A stretch of DNA of 64,000 bases, taken from Hypericum androsaemum. Taxonomy: Eukaryota > Streptophyta > Magnoliopsida > Malpighiales > Hypericaceae. Of the stretch, positions 49,891 to 61,487 are shown piece after piece. Position 1 is the stretch's first letter. Each line of letters opens with the position of its first letter. Location of the stretch: the NCBI GenBank assembly GCA_963995505.1, contig OZ023183.1, forward strand, positions 14,628,671 through 14,692,670, in the 5' to 3' direction. The notes beneath the pieces are model-generated. The model saw nothing but the letters and a program-made list of their open reading frames with translations. It had not been told where the DNA came from and did no database searches. The translations under genes and the position numbers were made by a program.

Positions 49891-50636
49891 TTTATAAGAA
49901 GAAAAAAACAAAACTCATGTCAAGATCGAAACTTTCCAACTCAAAACACAAAAATAACCATTCCCAACATCAACCAAGAGACACGTGCCGAAGACCATTT
50001 AGCTAGGAAGTCAAAAGGGCAAGGTTCAAAGAGGAGTCTTTGGTTGGTTTTCCAAACTTTCAACCAGCCGACAAAAAATAGAAGCTAGAGAAAGCTTAAC
50101 TGGGTAAAGGGTAAAACCCACTTTTTTTTCCTTTAGAGAGAGAGAGAGAGAGAGAGAGTTTACGCAGAGGAAGTAGAGGAGAGTCGGTGTCTAGGCTCCA
50201 TTGGAGAGGGAGCTCCACTCCTCGTAGTAATTCCCTTGTCTTGATCCTTTTTCAATGGTTTAGTTGAGAAGGTGGCATATGGGAGGAAGAACAGGAAAAC
50301 GACAGAAGAGAAGGGTATCAGTTTCGAGACCAGAGAATGGGAGGGAGGGGGAAGAGAGAGGAACAATTCCCTTTCTTTCTTTAACGAAAGAAGGGGAGAG
50401 GGGAATAAGAGGTACAGCTACTAGTTAGGTCAGTTGTATTATTAGCTTTTTTTTTGTTTGTTGATACAAACCCGTATCCGAATATTCATTGGATCAATTG
50501 ATTCACGTTTAAGATGGTGTCAAGACGAGTATCAATGTTTTTCCGACTAGTAATCTATTGCATTTCTGAATGGCTTGATCTCAGATTTTTTCATTAAGTT
50601 ATGACAACCATACTACCTAATTGTAAACTAAAAAAA
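49891..50636. promoter_or_regulatory. GUX upstream region
   Basis: It contains an AG microsatellite (50138-50158), typical of plant 5' leaders, then AT-rich DNA with no gene. Regulatory role is by position only. Confidence 0.35.
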
Positions 50637-51128
50637 GGGCGAATTATCTTCAGGTCTCTGGAGTTTGACCAAATCATCAGTAATGTTTTTACTATTTCGA
50701 AACTTCTCTTTTCGTCCTCCAAATTTGGTAAAATAGAACTCTGAGATCTCTGGCTCTGGTAACGGAAAATATCTCCGGTGAAATTAAAACTGGAAAGACC
50801 AAAATACCCTTAGTTAAAAAATTTTGAAAAAATATTTCTGGGTCGGTTTTTTTTTAGATTTATGGATTGGGTGTTCTTGTGTTCTTATGTTCATGGTGTT
50901 TCAAAGGTAAGTTTTGGGTTTTTTTGTCTATGGAAAGGTAGTTTTTTAACTAAGGGATATTTTGGTCCTTTCAGATCTAATTTTGCCAGAGATATTTTTC
51001 GGTACCGGAGCCAGAGATCTTAGAGTTCTATTTTATCGAATTTGGAGGACGAAAACAGGGATTTAGAAATAGTAAGAACCCTACTGTTGATTTTGTCAAA
51101 TTCTAAAAATTGGAGAGAAATTTGTCCT
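50637..51128. mobile_element. Long-TIR MITE (about 490 bp)
   Basis: The left arm (50637-50830) and the reversed right arm (about 50930-51128) match over roughly 190 bp, including TTTTCGTCCTCCAAATT, AAAATAGAACTCT and AGATCTCTGGCTC. Only about 100 bp separates the arms. The flanks are A-rich on both sides (AAAAAA), so a target duplication is likely but its exact length cannot be read. It is non-coding. Confidence 0.75.
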
Positions 51129-51371
51129 TAAAAAAATGTTGATTACTATTATTACTACTTTATGAGTTAGTTGGTAGTTGTCTCTTATTATTTACTTTTG
51201 GGAGAAACGAGGCGGTTGGGGAAACGTTAATTCCGCAGTGGAAGGAATTAATGGCGACACTGAGCGAAGATTGGAGACCGGCAATTGGGGCACTGGCTCG
51301 GACTCACTGCCAGTTTTTGGTCCGAATCCACCGACGTCAATGGCATGTCATTGGACTCTTCATTTTTTTAA

Positions 51372-52217
51372 GGGAAAAGTCCACTTTAGTACTTTGTAGT
51401 ATCGCAAAAAATAAAGTCAGTACCCTGTGTTTTAAAATATATCAATTGAGTCAAACTTATTGTAATTAAAATCAATTAGAGGCCGGGACAGCTGCCCGAA
51501 ACCTTCCCAACCTGCCCGAACCCTGCCCGACCAACTTGACTAGCCACATCACCAAATTTTGATGATGTGGCACCACGTGGCTCTCTCTTCTCTCTCTCTC
51601 TCTCCCCTCTTCTTCTTCTTCTTCTTCTTCTTCTTCTTCTTCTCTCACCATTAACGGCGAAGCTTTGAAAGCTTCGATCTCTCCGTCGGAGGCACACCGG
51701 TCGTCACCACCGGTACCACGACGTCACCCGAAATGAGGCGAGCACGTTGGAGGTCCTCAGACTCCGAGAATCGGTGCGTGGACAACGGTGTCGTTGAGCT
51801 GCAAACCGAGTCCAAAAATGGCTTGACGACACCTCATCGCTCTCGTCGATTCGACGCTCACCGCCGGCACCACAACGTCGCCCGAGGCAAGGCGAGTTCG
51901 ACGGTGGTGGCTTACCTTGGTGACTTGGCGCGTGGCGCCCGGGGTCGTTCAAGAAGAAGAAGAAGAAGAGGAGGAGGAGGGGAGAGAGAGAGAGAGAAAG
52001 CGAATAGAGCCACGTGGTGCCACATCATCAAATTTTGGTGATGTGGCAGTCAAGTTGGTCAGGCAGAGTTTGGGCAGGTTGGAAAGGGTTCGGGCAGCTG
52101 CCCGAGCCTCTAATTGATTTTAATTGCAATAAGTTTGACTCAATTGATACATTTTAAACCACAAGGTACTGACTTCATTTTTTGCGATATCACATGATAC
52201 TAAAGTGGACTTTTTTC
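51372..52217. mobile_element. MULE, same TIR family as 9499-11097
   Basis: The arms start GGGAAAAGTCCACTTTAGTA (left) and GAAAAAAGTCCACTTTAGTA (right, read inward). They share over 200 bp of inverted sequence, including AATTAGAGGC...GGGCAGCTGCCCGA and the TGATGTGGCACCACGTGG block. A 9-bp direct repeat TTTTTTTAA flanks it (51363-51371 and 52218-52226). The interior (51650-51950) is GC-rich with TTC/GAA runs near each arm. It encodes no transposase. Confidence 0.85.
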
Positions 52218-52226
52218 TTTTTTTAA

Positions 52227-52900
52227 AGTTGCCAAAAACTACAAAATGTTATTTTATAAAAGATGTAAAAGTTTTTTTTAAAATATTATAAATTTAAAGA
52301 ACGCATACCAATATATATTAGAATTTCCTACATTTTCTCATTTTTAATAAATTTAGTTAATTTAAAAAAAATAGATTTTGCTCCATATATTTTTTAGACA
52401 TTTTAAAATTTTTACAAATTCTTGCAATGTTTATGCTTTTAATTATTTTGAGAAACTATTCCAAAATAAGAGACATTTAAGATCGTTTTTTAAGACAATT
52501 TTGTCGGCTTTATACACTTCCACAACATGCAGAATTAAAAGTAGCGGCAATGGAAATGGAAAGAACATGATAAAAAATTTAATAAATATTTTTTCAATTT
52601 GATAATAACTTTATTAATAGTATCCAAATTACAAACTTTTTAAGTACCATGCGATTTAATTTTCATCCAAAAATGATCGGGTGATCAAATATAATCATTT
52701 TTTTAAAAGATAGATTTCTATACCATAATTGCACATGACATGATTTGAAACCGAACCTCTTTAAATTTGTATACGTCTTGTGTCGTTATGCTTAATGTCT
52801 TTTCGCCAAATATGATCATCTAACAATTATAATTAGATGATTATCAATGGAAAAAGAAAGTTCGGTAACTAAACCATAAACAAATCAAAGTTTACTTAAG
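52227..52900. other. AT-rich stretch, nothing recognised
   Basis: Only AT-rich sequence is present; no bounded feature is supported. Confidence 0.4.
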
Positions 52901-53017
52901 GCTGTTGTTTTTTACTCCTCTTATTTGAGACAAAATTTCGATTGTCTTACTAAAGTATCACGTGGTTTAAATAAATGATAAAAATTATTTATGATCACTA
53001 AATTATTTGTAATTTCT

Positions 53018-53554
53018 ATGATGGTCACTCAAGTTTTTCATGATGATAACTAAACTACTCATGATTTATGTTAACCGTCAAATTTAGTTTTATCATCTGA
53101 AAATATAAAATTATCTAATCTATAAATTTGAAACAAATATCTCAATTACTAATTTCAAGTCAGTTGAAAGTTAAAATAGTAGAATAACTCGAAAGGAAAG
53201 GATGCGCAAAAAGGTTGATTGATATTAGGCAATATTTTTAAAACCGATCCGGAAGACGACCCGAAATCTTTAAAATTTCTAGTTCATCTGGTCTGACCGG
53301 TCAATGATGGTCATGATGATAACTATGATGGTCACTCAAGTTTTTCATGATGATAACTAAACTACTCATGATTTATGTTAACTTTCAAATTTAGTTTTAT
53401 CATCTGAAAATATAAAATCATCTAATCTATAAATTTGAACCATATAAAATTATAAGACGACAAATATCTCAATTACCAATTTAAAGTCAGTTGAAAGTTA
53501 AAATAGTAGAATAACTCGAAAGGAAAGGACGCGCAAAGATTGATTGATATTAGG
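53018..53554. repeat. Tandem duplication of a roughly 300-bp block
   Basis: A block starting TGATGGTCACTCAAGTTTTTC and ending TTGATTGATATTAGG occurs at about 53018-53235 and again at 53321-53554. The first copy is followed by a shortened copy of the start of the hAT-like element (CAATATTTTTAAAACCGATC), so the duplication took part of that element with it. 52930-53060 also matches 6325-6520 in reverse. Confidence 0.75.
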
Positions 53555-54141
53555 CAATATTTTTAAAACTGACTCGAAAGGCGATCCGAAATCTTTAAAA
53601 TTTCTGGTTCACCCAGTCTGACCGGTCAAGTCACTGGTCAGACCGGTACTTATATTTTTATATTAATATTATAAAATATGGTTTAATAAATTTAATTTAG
53701 CATAAAATAAATAAAATATTAAATAAATTCAAATATTTAGCAACTTTGTTATGCAATTTATCCAAACAAAATTTTTGAACATCTATTTAATAAGTATAAA
53801 AGTAAAAGAAGATGATTATACATATTTTTTGTTTGACATATTAGTCTAATTAATTTGACATATTTAATATATTATCGAGAATTGTTTAAAAAATAAGTTT
53901 GTTATGATAAAAAAGTGATGTACACGCTTGGAAATAGATGTTTTATTTTTAAATTAAATCCGATAAAATGGAAAAAATAAACATTAATTTTTTTATCCGG
54001 GCGAACCGGGTCATCCGAAAGTATCTGACTGGATAGTCCGACCAAATTTTGACCGATCAAATTGCTGGCTGGGTTTTAGGCAAAACTCGACCCAGATTTT
54101 TTTTCGGATAGCGGTCCGACCCCGCAGTTTTTTAAACATTG
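53555..54141. mobile_element. hAT-like element upstream of VPS45-B
   Basis: The ends CAATATTTTTAAAACTG and, on the other strand, CAATGTTTAAAAAACTG have flanks ATATTAGG (53547-53554) and ATATCAGG (54142-54149), an 8-bp duplication with one change. Subterminal GGTCTGACCGG and GGGTCGGACCG words relate it to the element at 41856-42337. The interior is AT-rich and non-coding. Confidence 0.7.
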
Positions 54142-54149
54142 ATATCAGG

Positions 54150-54297
54150 TACAAAATAAAGATAAAATGACATTAGTTAATTACATTTCTGATGGTTAAT
54201 CTACAAAAATGGCGCGTTAAGCTAATAAAACAAAACACAGCGTTTTGGTCCACCACCTCCGCGAGAACCTTCTGTTCTTCTCGTTTCTTCTCGGTAT
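54150..54297 (+). promoter_or_regulatory. Displaced VPS45-B promoter segment
   Basis: This stretch is homologous, inverted, to 5480-5620 upstream of VPS45-A, including the AATGGCGCGTTAAGC block and the GCGTTTTGGTCCACCACCTC block. In copy A it lies within about 200 bp of the ATG; here an insertion of about 1.6 kb separates it from the start codon. Confidence 0.6.
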
Positions 54298-55918
54298 TGG
54301 ATTGAGTGGGGACTACATAGTAGATGTCCGCACGGAGGGGATTGATTCAGGGCCATTGGATTAAATTTTTTAAAATAAAATATAATCCAATGGTCAATAA
54401 CCAATCAGGGTCATTTTTGACTTTTTATCCCAAAATATGCCAACTAGGATTCCACCCACATTTTTCCAATTTTCTCTCTCGCTCCTGGTCTCTTGCTCTT
54501 CCCCACTCAGGTTTTCTCTCTCTCTCTCTCTCTTCCTCCACTCCCCCCCAACGTTACCTCTTCTCCCCTTCGCCTCTTTTCTCCTTCTTGTTCGCTGAAA
54601 CCACCTTCAACCGGAAGAAGTCACCATCGACCAGTCTTGAACCTGGGCACCGCGCCGAAGCCATCATCGCCAGGGCCGCATCAAAAGTGAGGTCGTGCTT
54701 GTCCCCGTCTCTGCGAGAAGGAAGAGGAATGGGCGAGACCAGAACGGAGGTCCACCTCTGCCACCGACGACATAACTTCTCCTTTTTTATTTTTTATAGG
54801 TTGGGTCGCTTGAATTAGCTTAGTTCTTCCTTGATAATGGTTTTTAGATGTAGTGATACTAATTTTCAGATGTAATGATATTGGTTTTCAGATTTAATGA
54901 TACTGGTTTGCAAATGCAGTGATAATGGTTTTGCAAATGCAGTGATATCGGTTTGCATGTGTTTTGATATTAGTTTTCGAATGTACATATATTGGTTTTC
55001 GAATGTAGTGATATTGGTTTGCATTTGTATCGATATTGGTTTTCGAATGTACGGATATTGGTTTTCGAATGAAGCGATATTGGTTTTCATGCGTAGCGAT
55101 ATTGGTTTTCTGATTTAGTAATATTGATTTGCATATGTAGTGATATTGGTGTTCGAATGTAGTGATATTGGTGTTCGAATGTAGTGATATTGGTTTGCAT
55201 GTGTAAGGATATTGGTTTTCGAATGTAAGGATATTAGTTTTCGAATGTAGTGATATTGGTTTGCATGTGTAGCGATATTAGTTTTTAGATATAGTGATAT
55301 TGGTTTGCATGTGTGGTGATATTGGTTTTCTAATGTTGTGATATTGGTTTTCGAATGTAGTGATATAGATTTGCAAGTGTATTGATATTGGTTTTCAAAT
55401 GTTGGGATATTGTTTTTCGAATGTAGTGATATTGGTTTGCATGTGTAGCGATATTGATTTTCATATATAGTGATATTGGTTTGCATATGTAGTGATATTG
55501 GTTTTCGACGTGAATAACTTTATACATATGTAACTCGGATTTTAGTTTTAAAAAATCGGATTTAATATTTATTGAAGATTTTAAATATGGAACTCGTATT
55601 TTAGTGAGAAAAAAATATCAAAAAACTAACTTAAGGATTTTTGAAGTGATGTTGGAATGTGAAGAGTCTCATTTAATTTTGTTGGCTGGTTTAGTCTTGA
55701 GAAGGGAACAAGGAATATGAAGAGTCTCTCTCAAAGGTGGCTGGTTGAATTTTTTATGATTCCTACGTTTTTTTGAATAAAAAAAAATATTAAGAATGAA
55801 ATAATTTATTGCTAAGCTACCTATATTGCCCTTCTATTTTTTCTAATTGAAATGTCACTTTGCTTCTTTTAGTCCATATAGACGGGGACTAACCCTTGTC
55901 CCCGCCCAATCCATGCCC
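54298..55918. mobile_element. 1.6-kb inserted element carrying a 22-bp minisatellite
   Basis: Comparison with the uninterrupted VPS45-A leader places both breakpoints within a TTCTTCTC pyrimidine tract. Imperfect inverted ends are visible: GGATTGAGTGGGGAC at the left and, on the other strand, GGATTGGGCGGGGAC at the right. The short flanking TTCTTCTC / TTCTCTC repeats could be a target duplication. The interior has a pyrimidine-rich leader-like part (54470-54640), a GC-rich part (54600-54780) and a long minisatellite. No transposase is encoded. The superfamily is unresolved. Confidence 0.65.
54838..55508. repeat. 22-bp minisatellite, about 30 copies
   Basis: Units alternate between GATATTGGTTTTCGAATGTAGT and GATATTGGTTTGCATGTGTAGC types with scattered changes. 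Because 22 is not a multiple of three, each frame cycles through all three unit readings. On the minus strand the tract stays open for 123 codons (55115-55486), giving words like NQYHY, KPISLHSK and TNITT. This openness follows from the unit lacking stop codons and is not evidence of a gene. Confidence 0.9.
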
Positions 55919-56030
55919 GTTCTCTCTCCCATTTCCCGTTCTCTCTCCCATTTCAAAGTCGATTCCACGCAGATCTAACCACAAATTCTGACCTCGATCC
56001 ATCACCGGCGGACTAGAAGGGAAGAGGAGG

Positions 56031-59000
56031 ATGGTGGTGGTGACGGCCGTGCGGGATTACATCAACCGCATGCTCCAGGACATCTCCGGCATGAAGGTCC
56101 TCATCCTTGATTCCCAAACGGTAAATCCCCTAATTAACCGAAACGGAATCTTTCTCCAAACATGAAACGCTTTCTTTTTATTTAATTATATAAATATCTT
56201 CCTTATTTTTCCTTTTATTTTATATAGTAGTTTGAGAAAAATGAAATATACCAAAAGGAATAGAGAGTAGAAGGAAGCAAAATATAGGTATGTGTTTGTT
56301 TGACCATAGATTATGAATAGCGGATAGCGAATGGAAGAATGCTAATTGCGTGAACGAGAACGAGCTGGTAATGATGCGTAACAGAAATACACGCACAGAG
56401 TGAAGAAGATTTGTGTCTTCGGTGTTGATTTGGTTGTTTCGTTCGTCTGCAGGTTAGCGTGGTGAGTGTTGTGTATTCCCAGTCCGAGCTTCTGCAGAAG
56501 GAAGTGTTCCTGGTGGAGTTGGTGGACTCCATTTCTAAGTCGAGGGAGTCAATGTCGCATCTCAAGGCGGTTTGCTTCCTCCGCCCGTCGTCCGAGAATA
56601 TTCAGCTTGTGCGGCGTCAGCTGGCGAGTCCAAGGTTCGGGGAGTACCATCTCTGTAAGTTCCTTAGTTGACTTGCTCTTAGTGATGTTAGCTTTTGAAT
56701 TTTATGGGTCAGATTTCTTTCCATTATGTGTTTACAGTTTTCTCGAATATGTTGAAGGACACCCAGATTCATATATTGGCTGATTCAGATGAACAGGAAG
56801 TTGTGCAACAAGTTCAGGTCATTAGTCACTTGCCTCTTTTCTGACTGTTTTCTGTTTCAGAAGTTTCTCTTTGCTGCTTTTCATGCTGTGTTCTTAAATT
56901 GGCAAACTGGTTTTGAAGTTTTATTTTTGGAGCTTTCACTTGTGGGCCTGTCAATGATTCCTCCGTGTCAAGAGGACAGCGGGGAGTACTAATTTTAGTA
57001 CTATACGATAACAAGTTTTTGGCATCTAATGGACTTAATTGATCTTATCACTGGTACAGGATATAGTTCTTTTGTTTTCGAAGAGAAATTTCTGTGAATA
57101 AATAGTAGGGATGCATCTAGGAAGATGGAATAAGAGAAGTCTGAAACTCCTTTTGTGCTATGAGAGATATTGTGAATCATGACAGTCTTTCATAGTTGAT
57201 GTTGCACCGATGTTGCTATTAAAAAGTGTTGCACTGATGCTGCTATGAAAAAAAGATGTTGCAGTTGCACTGATGGATGTTAGAGATTTTCTCTTGCAGG
57301 AGTTCTATGCAGATTTTGTTGCAGTTGATCCATTCCATTTCACATTGAACATTCCATCAAACCACATATATATGATGCCAGCAGTGGTTGACCCTCCTGG
57401 CTTGCAGCGCTTCTGCGACAGAGTTGTGGATGGGATTGCTGCACTTTTTCTGTCGTTGAAACGAAGACCGGTCATTCGGTATCAGAGAACCTCTGATGTC
57501 GCAAAAAGAATAGCTCATGAAGCATCGGTGAGTAAAACTTCAAGCTAAGAGTTGTACATGTAGATAAAATGGAATGTGAACATCTTGCAGACAATTTGAA
57601 ATGGTTCCTTTTGCAAATTAATTGATAAATTTTTTGCTTCTTGTTCTTTTATTGGGTTTCAGTGATCTGGAGTTTTTCATATATCTCAGCAGAAATTGAT
57701 GCATATGTGGCTTCATGATCGTTAGAATGTATGGTTAGATCAACTATGAAGCTAGTAGTGCAGTCACATCAACACGTGATAGCCAAGCTTGTTCTCCTGG
57801 ACATGCATGCTACATATTTTTATTGTTAGTATTTCATCTAGGAAGTGTTATCATGGGCATTTCACTGGTCTCTTGTCCGTGCTAAATGCTAATACTTCTA
57901 TCACTATGTAATCTTAGTTTTGGATTTTATTGAGGCATCTAACAGTAAAATTTCACAACAAAAATAGTTGTATATTGACATTTTACCTTGTGAAAGATTC
58001 CTCAACTCTCTCTTGACAGTTTTAGACAAGCAATAATATTCTATTTGAAAATAATTTCTTATTGTCATCATTTGCACCGTGCAGAAATTGATGTACCAGC
58101 AAGAAAGTGGACTTTTTGACTTCAGAAGGACAGAAATTTCACCATTGTTGCTGATACTTGATAGGAGGGATGACCCTGTAACTCCTTTGCTAAACCAATG
58201 GACTTATCAGGTACTCTACTTACCATTGTGTATTCTAGCTACTGCTTAACTGGTTCTTACAATGTTTTTAGGCTGACGAGCAACTCCATGACGAGATTCT
58301 CTGGTCATGCAGGCTATGGTCCATGAATTGATAGGAATCCAAGATAATAAAGTGGACCTGAGAAGCATTGGTAAATTTCAGAAAGATCAGCAGGTTGAGT
58401 TAGCTTCTTCACGTGTTGGAACTATAAAATATTTAACAATTTTAGTTATGTTTAAATGTTCATCCAGTTTGCAATTGCAGGAGGTGGTGCTCTCGTCGGA
58501 GCAAGATTCATTTTTCAAAGCTAATATGTATGAAAACTTTGGGGACATTGGAATGAATATAAAGCGGATGGTGGATGATTTTCAACAAGTTGCTAAAAGC
58601 AACCAAAATATCCAAACAATAGGTTGACACTTGGTGACCCTAGCTTTCCTTACATTGATCATAAGTTTCGTTTACTCAGTTGCATCGGTTAGTCCCTTGA
58701 ATTATGATTTGTATCTCTGTAGAGGACATGGCCAAGTTTGTTGATAACTACCCCGAGTATAGGAAAATGCATGGCAATGTTTCAAAACATGTGACATTGG
58801 TCACTGAGATGAGCAAGATAGTTGAAGAGCGAAAGCTCATGACAGTTTCACAAACAGAACAGGAATTGGCTTGCAATGGTGGACAAGGTGCAGCTTTTGA
58901 GGTACTGCGTATGTTATGGCTTAGTTAATTTTCATCTTCTCTGTCATACACGAGTGTTGCATGTATTCCAGGTCAAGATGCCGTCTAGTAATAGAATCAT

Positions 59001-60938
59001 TTCAACTAATCTATCATTGTTAGCTCTGGAATAAAAAAGTGGCTGAATGACTTTTTTTACTCCAAAACATGTCCCATTTGGGTAAAGGGATTGTCCTATT
59101 TGGGTAAAATTAAGTTAAAATTACCTTTCAAAAAGGATGAAGTAAAAATTAAAAAGTGTGTATATTTCTTGAGCCAGGTTGGTCTATGCTAGTCATTGAC
59201 AGTTATGTGGCTATTCCAGGTGAATGCTCTCAAACAGCTATCATACATCTAGCAAAAAATTTGAATACTCTTCAGTATGACATGGATGTTATGTGGTGTG
59301 CTTCCTGATATGTCGAAGTTGAGCAATTGATGTCCTACCACAGAAGTTGTCTTTTTATATTGGATCAGTTTGCATAATGCTATTTGCGGTGAACGTTCTG
59401 TTGGTGAACCTTGAATTTATCCTAAATGCTTCTCTACAGGCTGTTACAAATCTATTGAATAATGAAAGTGTGTCGGATATTGATCGCCTACGTCTAGTAA
59501 TGCTGTATGCTTTACGTTACGAGAAAGAGAGCCCTCTACAGTTGATGCAGCTTTTCAACAAACTGGCTGCTCAATCACCCAAGTACAAGCCTGGGGTAAG
59601 ACATCAAACATCAGTATTTTCCCTATATGTTTTGAATTATTTGTAGACTGTCCTTGCGATCACTTCTTGTGGTTTTTTATATTCTTTCAACCACGGGATG
59701 GCATTTGTGCTTGATTGAAATCAGTACAATATTTTCTGGTTTTGACCATGCCCTTTCAGGAAAACAAATCTTAAACAGTTGTGTTAAGATCTTAAAGTTA
59801 ACAAGGTTTGACACATTTATCCTCTTGCTGTGACAGCTAGTTCAATTCCTCCTAAAGCAAGCTGGAGTGGATAAAAGAACTGGAGATCTTTATGGTAATA
59901 GAGATCTACTTAACATAGCCCGTAACATGGCTCGCGGCCTAAAGGTTTGGTTTGCATTTCAATTAGCGTTCGCCTTTTGTGTTTTTCAGGTTTTCTAATT
60001 TTAGATTCTTACATATATATTTCACCTTGATCACAGGGAGTTGAAAATGTGTACACCCAGCATCAACCTCTTTTGTTCCAAACAATGGAAAGCATAATTA
60101 AGGGACGGATGAAAGATGTAGACTATCCTTTCGTGGGAAATCACTTTCAGCAAGGAAGGTTGGTATTATGCATCTTGAACATGTTTCTCTGGAGTTCTAG
60201 GAAATTCCATTGCTAATTGGATTTTGGTTTAGGTTGAGTTAAGGAGATTCTTGGGCTTGTGGTCGAAGCAAAGAGAAAAATACAGCAAACAATCTCTTTA
60301 TTTATGTCTTTAGAACAGTGAACAGCCTTAGTTTTTTCTTCTATTGTCTTTTTCACTATTACCATGAACATTGCTGGACAATAATAGAAAGACAGGGATT
60401 AAGGTTCCATTTTATCTTGTGCAGGCCTCAGGATGTGATTATATTCATTGCTGGTGGAACAACTTATGAGGAGTCCCGTTCTGTTGCTTTGCTAAATGAG
60501 ACAAATCCTGGGATTCGTTTTATACTCGGTGGTTCAGTTGTTCTGAATTCCAAGAGGTGTCTTCATTGTTGTTTGCAATTTTTCCCCGTGTCAGATAATG
60601 TTGTAGGAAATAATTGATACGTAAGCAACCTGACACATATAGGCAGCAAATGATGTCTCACTTGAACATTACAAGTATCTGTTGTACATTTTTTTCTCTC
60701 GTTAGCTCGCCCTTGCTTTCTGACACACTTATAGATCTGCATGTAGCTCATATTCTGAGACTTGGGATCATAAAATGGGAGATTAACGCATTAACTAAAC
60801 CTTCACTTTGAAGTTTCCATCTCTTTGTTATTAACCCCTATAGGCGCATCATTATCATTTTCCGGTTGGTATTGCAGTTTTCTGAAGGATCTGGAAGAAG
60901 CTCAGAGGATTGCGCGATCCAGCAAGAGTGTGGTGTGA
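56031..60938 (+). CDS. VPS45: Vacuolar protein sorting-associated protein 45 homolog, copy B
   Basis: SM-family regulator of syntaxin-dependent fusion at the trans-Golgi/endosome. Thirteen exons identical in length to copy A: 56031-56120, 56453-56654, 56738-56817, 57300-57527, 58085-58210, 58313-58393, 58481-58622, 58723-58901, 59440-59595, 59837-59944, 60037-60158, 60425-60556, 60878-60938. All are GT-AG and in phase, giving 568 residues. It keeps the residues expected of the family where copy A departs: [28 protein letters not shown], and a C-terminus [14 protein letters not shown] resembling the canonical plant tail. It therefore looks like the better-conserved copy. Intron 1 is longer than in A. 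Its upstream region is interrupted by a 1.6-kb element, so its expression may differ. Confidence 0.97.
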
Positions 60939-61478
60939 ACTAGTCGATGTGAACCACCTGAGGCCTTGATGTTGCAAAAGGCTGGCTTGAATTTTGTTCA
61001 GACAAACCGACTCGTAGGGCCATAGTCGCCCCGAGCTTTCTGGGTTCGCCATGAACTTTGGTGCTCACATCTGGTCCATCTTTTGGTTTTGGAGTAGAGG
61101 TCGTCCACGAAGCCAGATGTTCCTCCTGAGGGCCTTGACGAATCTGTGCTTGCTCGCTCTTACCCTACAAAACAGAGAGAACCCTGGTGTGATGTACTTA
61201 AATAGGGTCCCTGTATTTTTTGTGTAGTTTTATTTTATGTAAACATTGTATTAAATAATACTTGCCAATATAGTTAAGGGAACTAGAATAAGTTGGCATG
61301 CTACTCCCCAATTTTCCCCCCAAAAAACAGGAAACATCTTTTCAACCGGCCGGAGCTATTCTAGCATTCCGATTCCATACCTATAAAGCACACAATTAGT
61401 GCCTGCATGTGCTTTTTCCTATGAAATTGAGTATGCTCTAACTAATGGAAATGGTTTCCCACTCCAAAATCAAAATAA
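60939..61478. other. VPS45-B 3' flank
   Basis: Homology with the 3' flank of copy A (about 440-698, inverted) continues to about 61200, including words such as AACATCAAGGC/GCCTTGATGTT. After that it is AT-rich without features. This sets the distal limit of the inverted duplication. Confidence 0.6.
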
Positions 61479-61487
61479 TAATTATTT

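Noticed and set aside
54866..55527. Repetitive 'NQYHYICKPIS' protein
   Set aside because: It follows directly from a stop-free 22-bp minisatellite unit; no start context or conserved domain was found.
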